Assembly (NCBI GenBank): GCA_963565915.1
Contig: OY751489.1
Location: 992,001 to 1,056,000 of the forward strand
DNA from: Entoloma clypeatum
Lineage: Eukaryota > Basidiomycota > Agaricomycetes > Agaricales > Entolomataceae
DNA: 64,000 nt
Direction of reading: 5' to 3'
In this document: piece after piece, positions 33,444 to 44,603 of the stretch
Layout: each line of letters starts with the position of its first letter
Position numbering within the stretch: position 1 is the first letter of the stretch
Notes under the pieces: generated by a model
Database searches by the model: none
Told to the model about the DNA's origin: nothing
What the model saw: the letters and a program-made list of their open reading frames with translations, nothing else
Position numbers and translations under genes: made by a program

Positions 33444-34723
33444 GTGTTCTACATCCCGGACATGGACACACGCCTATTGTCCCTAGGCGTCTTCCTTAAC
33501 CATGGTTACAAAGTAGACGGGACTTGTGGAGAAATCAACATCTCCAAAGGGCTGAGCAAAATCCAGTTTTCGCCCCACATCCTTGGTCAAACCATTTACT
33601 GGTTAGACACTGAAATACGCTATGACCAGATTCATGCGATCTCGAGCGAAATTGTCGAAACATGGCACAAGCGCCTTGGTCACCCAAATGATCAAGCACT
33701 CCGAAAGATTCCCACCAGTACCAAAGGGGTACCTGAAACACTAGTACGTGAGAAATCACAGGAAAGTTGCACAGGTTGCCTCAAAGGGAAAATGCCGAAT
33801 CAGTCATATCCCATTCGATGACAAGGGCAACAAAAACCTTTGATCTGATCCATTCCGATCTCAAACAGATATCCACAGCATCATACCACAAATATAAATA
33901 TTTCCTCACGTTTTTGGACAATTTTTCATCCCACGTCTGGGTTGTCTTGCTTAGAAAGAAGTCGGATGCCATCACGGCACTGCGACAATTTCTTGCTATG
34001 ATCCAGAATCAGTTCGCTGCCACTCCTAAAAAATGGCGAGTTGATGGAGGTGGAGAGTTTGACGAATACAAGGATGTACTTGCCGATCAAGGAGTTCTGA
34101 TCAACGTCACGCTCCCATATCAGCACCAGCAGAATGGTAGAGCAGAACAGATAAATCGAACCCTGTGGGAGAAATCTCAGGCCTTGCGCTTCGACACGTG
34201 CTTACCCCCTATGTGGTGGGAATTCTGTTTGGAACATGCAGCGTTTCTCTACAACAGAACCCCCATGCAGCGTCTTGAATGGAATACCCCTTACTTCAGG
34301 GTGACCAATGAGATCCCTGATATGTCAAGCATCAGAGTCTTTGGATGTCAGGCATATGTGTATATCCCAAAGGAAAAACGTAGAAATTCCCTGGAGTCTA
34401 GATCTCGATTGATGATTTATCTCGGATCAAAACCAGGGGTCAAAGGATACTGTTTCATGGATCCTGAGACTAATACAATTTTCATGGGTGGGAAAGCTAT
34501 CTTTGATGAAAGCAAGTACCCTAGATGCCACATCGACCCTTTGCCAGAAAACCATCCAGAAATGGAAAACCCAGAACCGGCTGATGAGTTTGAGGACCTC
34601 ATCCCCAGAAACGATGACAATGACAGTCATTACGAAAAACCTCATGACCCTGTTCCCACTGGACAGGATCACCCTGAATCAGACGATGACTTGCCGTCTA
34701 GCGAGCCCAACGATGAACCATGA
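33444..34723 (+). pseudogene. Integrase of Cop-1
   Basis: GAG-pre-integrase zinc domain (TWHKRLGHPNDQAL ... CTGCLKGKM, 33657-33795) and the integrase core: IHSDLKQI (first Asp), WRVDGGGEFDEY (second Asp) and NGRAEQINRT (Glu), followed by WWEFCLEHAAFLYNRTP and the FGCQAYVYIPKEKR region typical of copia. Two frames overlap at 33767-33821, so one frameshift separates the zinc domain from the core. The end has a Pro/Glu/Asp-rich linker to RT. Confidence 0.88.
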
Positions 34724-34786
34724 GTACCCACTCCGGAACCCGAACAAGTACCAGATCGACCGATCAGGGAACGACAAGTTCGGAGA

Positions 34787-35367
34787 ATGCCAGGTAGCAT
34801 CTATGGGGAAGACACCCCTGCTTCTGATCTTGAAAAAATGGATCGAAGACGTAGATTAGGCGGTCAAATGGCATGGATGAACAATCTCCTAATGGAGGCA
34901 ATCTCTATCCAAGTAGGCATCATCGAAATGTCACACAAAGATATATACTCTCTTCCAAACAAAGAAGATTGGTATGTGGCAGAACGAAAAGAGCTAGACA
35001 TGCTCAAAAGCCGTGGGGTGATCACGGAGTTAGTACCCCTACCTACAGGGAGGAAAGCTCTAAGGAACAAATGGGTTTACAATGAAAAATCCGACGGGCG
35101 TTTGAAAGCGCGCCTTGTCGCAAAAGGTTTCTCACAGGTGGAAGGGATCGACTTCGATCAGATCTTCTCACCGGTAGTGAGGTACGAGACCGTCCAATTG
35201 ATTCTGGCATTGACAGCCCTTGAAGGGTGGTTCATGACATTCCTGGACGTCTCATCAGCCTTCCTCTATGGAACACTCTGTGAGGTAATTTACATGCGAC
35301 AGCCTGAGGGCTACATAGTAAAAGGGAAAGAACACTTCGTGTACCGACTATACAAAGCCCTATACGG
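34787..35367 (+). pseudogene. Reverse transcriptase of Cop-1, N-terminal part
   Basis: Copia RT: RKALRNKWVYNEKSDGRLKA, then RLVAKGFSQVEGIDFDQIFS, TFLDVSSAFLYGTL and VYRLYKALYG. It stops at the Gly of the conserved YGLKQA motif, where the LTR-like insert begins, and continues at 36638. Confidence 0.88.
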
Positions 35368-36637
35368 TGATAAGGCCGCGATGCGTCTAGGCCTAAAATC
35401 TGCGCGTTTTGCACCCTTTCACACTATCTCTAAGGGATATAGAGAGTCCTAGATGAGCTCCGATTCTGAGGACTTAGTGGCGACGTTAGAGAGAGAGACC
35501 AGCGACCCTGGCAATGTAGGACATAGCGCTGGTCACCACTATGGGCTTAGCTATGATACTCGAGAGCTATGGGATCGTCTCGCGAGATAGAAAAGACTAT
35601 TGAGTGCCTCTCGTGACGAAGCTGAAACAAGGAGATGGGTTATATTGGAGTTATCGATGACACTAGCACTGTCTACCATACATCGGGGCTTGACCGGAGA
35701 CATTCTCGCGAGAGGTTTGGTCAACGTGCGCCGTGCTCCACATCCAAATCGTCCATATCAGGAATATCGAAATGACATCGGATGATACAGACCGAGATCG
35801 GGTTTGATACGTCGCGATCAACGTGACCTTATGGTGAACTTTGATAGGGACCGAATCTGATGGGTGGCTTATCAAGGCGACCCTTAATTGATGCAGCTGA
35901 TACCTCACGGTAACTAATTGGCATCGTCCTGGGTACATCGCAAAACCAAGATATTGAAATAGTGGCCTCTCCAGTGTGGCAGAGGTTTGGATTTGGAAAA
36001 GGGGCGTACCTGTGGCGTTGTCTACCACATGGGCACATCGAAACGACTCTAGCGAAGGTCACTTGACTGGATACCATTTATCAATACCACATGCAACATT
36101 TATTGCTGCTCATGTATAAAATCTCGTAGTTTCGTGGTAGATAGGTTAGGTTAGATTGTGCCCCAGAATTGATAGCATTTGTCTTGTGCATCTGTCATCG
36201 TTCGCGAGTATCATTGAAGCCTCGAGATCGTTTGGTTTGCATCGGAAGTCAGTTGCAATTGTGTTTTGTGTGTTCGAGAACTTGTCAATCGTCAAATCGT
36301 GTTATCTATTGGTCATATTGGTCATTGTCGTGTTCGTATTTGGTCGAGATCGTGTTCGCGAAGTCTTGTTGGTTCGGAAATCACAAACCTCGGTTCATTA
36401 TCTATTGAGAACTATCTCTAAGTCTTGTTCGAGACCTATCGAGCCATCGCTCAACGAGTTATTCAATTGTTGTTTGGAAGAGTCGCATCCTGAGTGATCC
36501 CACTCATCACCCGGAACTATATCGATTGAGAAGTACACATCGCGAGACTTGTTCAGTCTTCGTTGTTGTGTTTGGTGTTTGTGTGTGTGATAGAGATATC
36601 GCTCGCGCTCATCCCCAGACTCACTTCCTTCGTTTCA
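35368..36637 (+). mobile_element. LTR-like insert in Cop-1 RT (1270 bp)
   Basis: Splits the YG/LKQA codons. Starts TGATAAGG, ends GTTTCA; flanks ACGG (35364-35367) and ATGG (36638-36641), one mismatch. A TATAAAA box lies near 36114 in sense. No protein-coding content recognised. Read as a solo LTR of an unplaced family; termini and the 4-bp duplication resemble the insert at 4136-5922 read on its minus strand. Confidence 0.6.
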
Positions 36638-37743
36638 ATGGACTTAAGCAGGCCGCATTAGCCTGGTGGAGGGAACTCAATTCCTCCATGAAAAAGCTCG
36701 GTTTTGTCCAGCTTCACTCCGATGTGGGAGTTTTCATTCACACAAGTACCAAAGGGGAAACTGTAATCGTCGTCATTTATGTCAATGACTCTGCTTTTCT
36801 AGGCACAAACCGAGAGTACATGCTAGAAAAGAAGAAGGCCTTCATGACAACATGGGAATGTAGGGACCTAGGCCACCTAGTGTCTAATGGGGAACCGAAA
36901 GAATTTCTCTCAATCCAAATAAGGCAACATGGGAAAAGGATCTTCATTGATCAAGTACCTTACCTTGAGAAAATTCTTGCACAAATGGGGATGAGCGAAT
37001 CCAATGCCACCCACACCCCACTCCCGATGGGCTACAAACCCATGAAGTCCGAAGATGAACCCAATGCGGAACTCAGATCCAAGTACCAATCCGTCATCGG
37101 ATCACTGTTGTACTTAATGATCGGGACAAGACCCGACATTTGTTTTGCTGTGATCAAAATGTCCCAATTTTCCGCAAACCTTACCAAACACCATTTAGAA
37201 GTGGCAAGGGATATTTGCAGGTATTTGAAGGCAACAAAAGATTATGCGATCATGTATGATGGTGATTCTGGGAAAGGAATCTACGCATTTACAGACTCCG
37301 ACTGGGCGTCAGACGAAAACACCAGAAAATCCACCACTGGTTACTTCATATCGCTGGCATCTGGAGCAGTAACATGGGTTTCATCGGTGCAAAAAACCAT
37401 TGCCCTCTCTTCCACAGAAGCAGAGTACATGGCACTATCAGATTGCAGTCACGCAGTGACATGGCTTAGAAGCATGCTTGCCGAACTTGGAATGCAGATC
37501 GGATCAGTTCCGATCTATGGAGACAACAATGGCTCCGTCTTTATCGCATCCAATCCTGTAACTGAGAAGCGATCCAAGCACATCGACGTGCGATTCCACT
37601 TTGTCAGAAAAAAAGTATCTGAAGGAATTATTATGGTTGAATTCATCGAAGGAGTGAATAACCCTGCAGACCTTTTAACTAAGAATCTGGGAAAGATCCT
37701 CTTCAACAAGTTTATCCCGTACTTTGGATTACTTAAAAACTAG
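36638..37743 (+). pseudogene. RT C-terminal part and RNase H of Cop-1
   Basis: Continues LKQAALAWWRELNSSMKKLG. The catalytic box reads YVND instead of YVDD (Asn codon 36784-36786), removing a metal-binding Asp. RT ends with GSLLYLMIGTRPDICFAV; RNase H follows with FTDSDWASDENTRKSTTGY, SSTEAEYMAL, YGDNNGSVF and KHIDVRFHFVR, ending TKNLGKILFNKF and a stop at 37741-37743. The rest of this segment is open. Confidence 0.9.
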
Positions 37744-37812
37744 ACGAAGAAAGAGTACCTATATGGGAAAAAGTAAAGATGTATTTAGAAGTATGTACTA
37801 AATATGGGGGGG

Positions 37813-38122
37813 TGTTGAAACTTTTCCATCACATAGATTAGATTAGATTAGATTACATCACGTGACCATTTACACATCTTTGATTACATACTTATTTGGT
37901 TGGTACAAACAGTAGTACGGTATATAAGACCAGGAAACTGTCAATATCAACAAGTTGTCTCTTGACTCTTAACCAGCTCCATCGCTCTTACCAGCCTCAA
38001 CCGCTCTCACCAGCCCCACCCTTCTCAACCAAGTAAGTGACTAGAACGGTAGAGTAGAGTACTTCCACTGTAGCTGTGTTGCTCAGTACATCTGCGGCTA
38101 GCGCCCAGGTGGAACTTCAACA
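37813..38122 (+). repeat. 3' LTR of Cop-1
   Basis: 310 bp, preceded by seven G (37806-37812, polypurine tract). Followed by the GAAGG duplicate. Confidence 0.92.
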
Positions 38123-38127
38123 GAAGG

Positions 38128-38373
38128 GGCTGTATTGCCAAGAGACCCAGCGGGAATCTCAAGAGAACAAGCTATTGAATACAAGTGAAAGTACCCTACT
38201 TATATATGTAAATGCCATGAGGCTGCGTTGAGGCAGTGTCATGCTGCGCGACTCCGGATCCTTCGCATCCTGCTGCTGCTAATGATAAGATGTCCTCAAT
38301 TATGACATGATGTAGATAAGATAAGATCGAGATAAGATAAGATAAAGTGAAAAGTGAAAATACGATCATAACA
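38128..38373 (-). repeat. 5' LTR of Chr-5, outer part
   Basis: 246 bp completing the 328-bp LTR; contains the TATA box and R motif. Followed by the GTTAT duplicate at 38374-38378. Confidence 0.9.
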
Positions 38374-38378
38374 GTTAT

Positions 38379-38586
38379 TGACAAAGTATCAAACATTGCA
38401 ACAGTTCTGTCTGTCACTGTAGAGTCCTTGTGACACTCTATTTGCAAAATGGATTAGCATGCAATAAACATTGCTTACAAATGGAACTGGAATGATCGCC
38501 TGAGACTAGCTATCTCAGATCAGCGATTCACACCCTTTTTGCATGAATTATTGGTTTCCCAGCCAAGTTCTGCACTGTTTCAGTTC
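38379..38586. other. Short unassigned spacer
   Basis: About 208 bp between the Chr-5 and Chr-4 duplications. AT-rich; I see no gene or repeat in it. Confidence 0.5.
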
Positions 38587-38591
38587 ATATG

Positions 38592-38979
38592 TGTTATGCT
38601 TAACAAACCGTTCCAAGGTTCGGGCAGAGTATGCAGGAAGTGGAAAGGCGAAGAGCAAAGTGATTGCTAAATCTAAGGAATGTAGCTATGGTACATGGGG
38701 TTTATATAGTGCTGGCTACGAGCGGTAGCGAGTGAGTCAGTAGCTGCGGAAGGCAGTGCGGATGAGTCAGTAACTGCGGAAAGGCAGTGCGAAGTGAGTC
38801 AGACGACTGCGGACTGAGTAATCCCTACTGCGGAGTGCGAGTCAGCATGGGAGTGAAGTATACTAAAGGAGAGTGGTAGAGTAAAGGTAAATGAATAAGC
38901 GGTCCAATGAGTCAAAGAAATAACGAAGGTACAATGCAAGGGAAAAGTGCGTAACATACAAACCGGTAAGTCCATAACA
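38592..38979 (-). repeat. 3' LTR of Chr-4
   Basis: 388 bp. Four TGAGTCA sites at 38733-38739, 38763-38769, 38795-38801 and 38907-38913, with ACTGCGGAAGGCAGTGCG-like repeats between. Confidence 0.92.
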
Positions 38980-39013
38980 TGTTCCCCTCCTCAAGCTCTG
39001 TGTCCTCACAGAG

Positions 39014-39376
39014 TCATTGTCCCCATCCTCCGGCATTGTCGTTGTTTGTCCAGGAGCCATTCTCCTTGAGGCTCCAATCGTCTATTAGCTCTTCGTTGAT
39101 GGCGACGGCGAGCTCGAGACTCTGGACGGCTAGTCGGATGCGCCGGTTTTCAACGACCAGCGTATGGGTGTAGTTCCCGAGGATTTGTTTCTCTTCGGGG
39201 GTTGGTGCGACGGGGAGGTCGGATAAAGAATGGAGGCGGATGTGCATCTGTCGATGCAGGATGTCAGTGAGCGAGGCTTCTAGTGCGTGGATCTGGTCTC
39301 TCATGGAGAGGGCTTCACCCATGAGGGCAGTGATGGCGGGGTTGGTTTCAGTGGATGTGGTGGTGGCGGTGGACAT
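39014..39376 (-). CDS. Extra ORF (ORF3) of Chr-4, 120 aa, unknown function
   Basis: ATG at 39376. Homologous to ORF3 of Chr-2 and Chr-3: MGEALSMRDQIHALEASL, ILHRQMHIRLHSLSDLP, APTPEEKQILGNYTHTL and VENRRIRLAVQSLELAVAI are the conserved stretches, followed by a divergent Gly/Trp tail. Uninterrupted, whereas gag and pol of the same copy have stops and pol has a 203-bp deletion. It lies between the pol end (about 39535) and the 3' LTR. Function unknown; see the Chr-3 copy. Confidence 0.65.
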   Translation of the reverse strand: MSTATTTSTETNPAITALMGEALSMRDQIHALEASLTDILHRQMHIRLHSLSDLPVAPTPEEKQILGNYTHTLVVENRRIRLAVQSLELAVAINEELIDDWSLKENGSWTNNDNAGGWGQ

Positions 39377-39534
39377 GGTGCGGAGGATGTTGGAGAGATA
39401 GAGGAAGAATGGAGTAGCTATATTGAAGACGGAGCGGAGAACTCAGTGGGTTTTTGACTGATGAGGTCGATGCTGTTGCTGATTTCAATGGGTGTCTTTT
39501 ATCGTGGACGTGATGGGTTCTGCCGATGGAAATC

Positions 39535-42500
39535 ACGGATCAAATCTTGAGCGTTCTGAACATTAGCTCGCGGTTCCCATGTGTTCTCTTCTGGGCCATA
39601 TCCTTCCCACTGGACGAGGTACTGGATCTTTCCGCGGAACTTTCGAGAGTCCAGGATCGTAGACACATGGTACTCTTCTCATCCTTCAACGATGATTGGA
39701 TCAGGGGCTGGTTTCTTTTTCTGGATGGCATACTTCGGAGTTTCATATGGTGACAACAGGGTCTCATTGAACACAGGGTGAATCATCTTCCAAGTCTTTG
39801 GAAGATCAAGAAGGTACGCGCTAGCTCCTTTCTTCTCTAGGACTTTGAATGGTCCATGTCGGAGTGCATCAAGTTTCTTTGAGGGGCGATCGGTCCTGAT
39901 GTTAGTCCCTTCCAGCCACACCTTGTCTCCGATGCGGTAGTCCCGAGACGGACTTCGCCGTGTGTCAACTGTCTTCTTCATCTGATCCTGTGCTTGTTTC
40001 AGCACAGCATTGGCTTCTTCTTGTGCCTGTTTGAGTTTTTTCAAGAAGTCGTTGGCAGCTGGATTGGTATCTTCTAACACGAGTTCTCCCTTCCACGGAT
40101 GTAAACCGTAGTTGAGGTAGAATGGGGTGTGCTTCGTTGCCTGGTGTTCTTTGTCATTGTACTGGAACTCTGCGATTGCGATCCATTCAGCCCAATCATC
40201 CTGTAGATGGTTGACAAAGTTTCGTAAGAATGCTTCTGTTTCCTGGTGCGATCGCTCGGCCTGTCCATCAGTCTGTGGGTGGTATGCGGTGGACAGGTTC
40301 CTCTTGATCCCTAACATGCGGCAGAGTATCTCCATGAACTTCGCGGCAAACTGCGGTCCCCTATCGCTGATGATCTTCTTGGGGATCCCATGAAGCTTCC
40401 ATATCTGATCCCGATAGATCTTGGCTAATCCTTCAGCCGATAGTTCCACGGTTGTCGGAATGAGGTGAAGCATCTTTGAATGTCTATCCGTGATGACCAG
40501 AATTGCGTTTTTTCCATCAGATTCTGGTATCGGTCCCACGACGTCGATTCCTATGTCTTCCCATGGGTGACTTGGTGCTGCATGGGGATGTAGCGGAGCA
40601 TGTCGCTTTTGTCAGTTAATCTTGTTGTGTTGACAAGTGTCGCAACCCTTCACATACTTCTTCACGTCATGCAGTATGGTAGGCCACCAGTAGGTGCGAG
40701 TGAGGAGTTCATGTGTCCGGTACTGTCCTGGATGTCCGGCCACTGGTGCATCGTGTGACTCGAACATCAATTCTTGTCGTAATTGTGGGTCTGGCGGGAC
40801 ATAGACTCATTCGCCTGCATATGTGATGCCGTTTTCCTGTTGATACCAATGAGGATTCTTCTTTAGACCCTGGGCTACTTCTGTCTCCATGCGGTTTGAA
40901 CCCTTGATGCGTGCAATCCACAGATTTTTGATGGTTGTGACGTTTCCAATTTTGATGGAATCAGATGTTTCACCCCCTTCAAAGAATTGTTCCTCCGTGA
41001 ACATCTCCATTTGTACCACATCTTCTGATTCCAACCGTTTCAAGACTAGTCCCTCCTTGAGCATTTGGTCACTGTCCTGTGGTTCGAGTTCCGCTTCATA
41101 CCAGGGTAAGCGTGACAGGATGTCCGCTTTCGCATTGGTCTTGCCGGGCACATGCCGTAATTCAAAGTCATAGTCTTGTAACTTCATTTTCCAGTGTCGC
41201 TGTCGTTGATTTAGGTCCTGAGGACAACGGAAATATTCCAGGTTCTTGTGGTCGGTCAAGATCTCGAAACGTTCCCTGGCTTCAAGCAGATAGTGTCTCC
41301 AATCTTTCAATGCTTCCACAACTGCCAGGAGTTCCTTGTCGTATATCTTGTAATTCTGTTTGGCCGCGGACATGGTCCGCGACAAGAACGCGATGGGGTG
41401 CCATTTGTCGTCTTGCTTCTGAGAGAGTACTGCTCCAATTGCATAGCCTGATGCATCTGTTTCAACCCTGAACTGTCCCTCTGGTTTTGGTAATGCCAAG
41501 ACCGGTGCCGATGTAATTGCCTGTATGAGACCTTCAAAGGCTTGCTGCTCTGTTGGTCCCCAAGTAAATGCCATACCGCCTGTGAGCGCGGTGAGAGGCT
41601 TTGCGATGTTTGAGTACCCTTCAATAAATCGTCGATAGAAGTTAGCAAATCCAAGGAACTTCTGAACTTCCTTTTTTGATGTGGGTGCTCGCCAGTTTCG
41701 AATTGTATCCACCTTCTCAGTTTCCATCTCAACACATCCCTCACCAACCACATATCCCAATATAGGACATTTCATTACTTCCCATAAACACTTCTTCTCC
41801 TTTAGGAACAAATCATTGTCCGATAGGATCTGTAGGATTTCTTCAGTGTTTCGCGCGAGTTCTTCCTTGGTTTTACCGATAACCACGATGTCATCCATGT
41901 AGATCACGCAGATACGTCGGCGGATCTGGTCCCAGAATAGACTAGCCATCATTCGAGAGAACGTTCCCGGGGAGTTGCAAAGACCAAAAAACATGACCAA
42001 TGGTTCGAACAATCCTCGACTGGTGAGGAAGGCAGCTTTCCATTCAATAAGGGGATTTGGATGGACGGATCTTTCCTGTTGCTAGACCCTTGTCAATGAA
42101 TGCGTCCAATTCCTCTTGTTCCTTTTGTGTCATAGGATATGTATTTCCCCCTAGTTCCTTTGGTGCGTCCGGTGTAAGTTTGATACCATGGTCCCATTCC
42201 CTCTCCTTTGGGATCTTATCAAAGTTCTCTTTCTCGAAAAGATGAGCAAATCGTTCAACATATGAGGGTTGTTTGGTTGTGGGAGGTGGTGTGGGAGTGA
42301 CAGCTTCCAAGATAGGGTCTTCAGGCTTCCATTTCTGATCCGACTTTTTGGGTGCATCTTTGTCGCGCACCTCAACCATGCGAACCCGGTGTTTGTGACC
42401 ATTAAGGTTAATCCTGAAATCCGAGTGTTTGGTTCGACATGTTGTTGGGCACCGGTTAAATGTTACCGTGCCGGTTGTCCAATTGATTGTGGGGTTGTGG

Positions 42501-42900
42501 TGCACCAACCAGTCATGCCCCAAGAGCATGTCCATTCTCCCAATGTCCAGTACCATTGCTTCCATGGTTTCCTGATGTGCTCCCAAATCCAGTTTGACTT
42601 CGGCAAGTTGGCTCGCTTTCTGTTGTTGATTTGGTGATCCATCCGCATTTATAATTGCTATGGGTGGTATTCCTCGTGTGGGGAGGTTCTGTTCACGTAC
42701 TATTCTGGGATGGATGCATGTGCGTTCACATCCGCTGTCAACCTCAGGTCGGATAACCTTTGGTCCTCATCATGTTTTGAGCTGAGCTAACAGCCTGATT
42801 TCTCGTCTTTTCGGAGGGTTATCTCCCTTCACAATCTTAGTCGACGCAGCGGCTCGCTTGGCAGGGATGACATAGGTTCTATTGTCTGCAGTCATACAAG
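39535..42900 (-). pseudogene. Pol of Chr-4, with RT deletion
   Basis: Same domains as Chr-3 Pol. The 401-codon open block 40807-42012 differs from the matching Chr-2 block (13387-14592) at only four residues. Shared lesions with Chr-2: tandem TGA at 42767-42772, TGA at 40612-40614 and 40807-40809. Private lesions: a 203-bp deletion at about 42046 that removes the RT segment from FINKKDG to MDIMWGY, including the first catalytic Asp, and shifts the frame; and a TGA near 39679 before the chromodomain (39540-39690). Confidence 0.9.
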
Positions 42901-42945
42901 GCAAGCAAGTCCGTTTAATAGATAAGGGTCGCGACTTAGCGTCAT

Positions 42946-44501
42946 TTAATCGGACCCTTCGGAAAAATCCTTCTCGTCGGCTTCTAAGATTGTGGTTTCA
43001 TCATTCTCGGCATCTTCCTCGGACACCTTCCTAACCCTTCCGGAGTTCTTCTTCGGCTTGCGGCAGTTGCGCGCGATATGGCCTTCTTGGTCACAGTTGA
43101 AACATTTGTGACCATCTTTCTTCTTTGGAGCGCTACAGTCTTTAGCCAGATGACCAAAGTGTTGACAGTTGTAGCAACGGGCTACTCCTGCTTTGTCGAT
43201 TTCCATGGCTTTGCCCTGACCACCATAAGTGGTACCCGATCCGGTGCGCATGTCGCCGCCACCTCGGATGACCAGTGCGTGTCCTTCCATCTGTCGTCCC
43301 TTGTTTCGGATCTCCTTTGCGTAATCGGTGTACATCTTGCCATCGCTAGCCACTTGTTCAGAGATTCTGCGGTTGACGTTTTTCTCTAGGATGTATTTCC
43401 CAGTTTCTTCGCCAAGGTTTGACAGTTTCAAGAGTTCTTCAAATTCATCCAAGAATTCATCAACAGTGCGTTTCTCTCGTTTCAGGACTTTGAGTCTCGC
43501 TTTGGCAGCGACCGACTTGTTGGCGATGGAGAATCATGTGGCAATATCATTGGAAAAACCTAGCCAGGTGATGTTCTCATTGTCAACAGCAAGAGCGTCT
43601 AACTTGTTACTGGCCCAGTGTCTGCCGGACCCTTCCATCATGCGGGATAGCACTGCAAGAATCTTCTGATCGTCTGTGAGGCTCTTTTGGAACCTGATGT
43701 ATAGTTTGGTGGCTTTCCACCACTCGTCAAAGGTGTATCTGTCCTTGAACATCCCAGGATCCTTGATGATCTTGGATGTATCCATTGTTTGTACAGCCAG
43801 GGCTTCTGCCATGTCTAGAGTCTGCGGAGGAGAAGAGGGGTCGGGTTGTTGGGATGAAGATGGGGTTCGGGATACAGGTAAGGATTGAAAATGAGTCCCT
43901 GTTCTAGGCATCTGTTCGATATCTGACTGCGCGGAGTCAAAAGTAAATTCGTCAGGGGACTCATCGGCGGAATCGGTGGCAAAACGTTCAGAGTATTTCC
44001 TCTGTAAATCTCTAAGGAATCTCTGTTCCTGCGCATCTGTTGGTCTCGAGAAGGGGTCAAGTCTCTTGTTTCGTGCCCAGCGGTTGTACTCGGTCTGTTG
44101 TTCTTCGGTGGTGAAGTGGGCGTAGATCTGCTGCTTCGAGTAAGACGTGATGATGTGGCTCTGGGACGTCTCAATGTGAGCATCCTAATCAATCTTCTGA
44201 TAACGGTTGTCTGGACACCGATAAACTCTCTGATCTCTGTGATCCGACCTGTCTGAGGTCCTCCTTGAACGCGAAAACTTTCGAGTTCGTTCTGTTGGGC
44301 ATTGTAACACGTGATCTGGTGTTGCCGACCAAGATGGATGCTCTCTGCTATCTCGCCGTGGGGGTGATGCTCGTCGTTGTCTAGTTCTTCGTCAAGCACC
44401 TGCTGTAGGATGCGACGGATCTCCGATTCGATGTACTGCTGGATGAGTGTAAAATTGATACTGTCTCGAGGACTTAGCTCCTCCTGTCGGGCTTCTGGCA
44501 T
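42946..44501 (-). pseudogene. Gag of Chr-4
   Basis: As in Chr-2: upstream frame with ATG at 44501, capsid region, two CCHC knuckles (about 43065-43180), end at 42946. TGA at 43534-43536 identical in position to the one in Chr-2. Only a few base differences from Chr-2 over 1.5 kb. Confidence 0.88.
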
Positions 44502-44603
44502 GCTGAATGGGTTACTGGTGAAGTCTTCAAAGAAGCGCGACGTCTTGACTCGTCTGGTAGTTGCTCTCTTCGCTCTGGGCGAACCTAACGAGATTTAGCA
44601 ACT

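Larger units (their letters stand above)
31135..38122 (+). mobile_element. Cop-1, Ty1/copia element (6988 bp including a 1.27-kb insert)
   Basis: Plus strand, flanked by GAAGG (31130-31134 and 38123-38127), inserted in the 5' LTR of Chr-5. LTRs of 311 and 310 bp. Order: LTR, half-tRNA-type PBS, gag, protease, integrase, RT, RNase H, oligo-G polypurine tract (37806-37812), LTR. Integrase before RT identifies the copia superfamily. Several frameshifts, a mutated RT active site and an LTR-like insert (35368-36637) inactivate it. Confidence 0.93.
18837..38373 (-). mobile_element. Chr-5, chromovirus hosting two nested elements
   Basis: Flanked by GTTAT at 18832-18836 and 38374-38378. After removing Chr-3 (6452 bp + 5) and Cop-1 (6988 bp + 5) it is 6087 bp. 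Its 3' LTR (18837-19164) is 328 bp, and the 5' LTR, split by Cop-1 into 31053-31134 and 38128-38373, also sums to exactly 328 bp, which confirms the reconstruction. Minus strand: 5' LTR, leader, gag (30482-30372 and 23914-23037), pol (23000-19173), 3' LTR. Pol contains several TGA stops and a mutated catalytic box. Confidence 0.92.
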
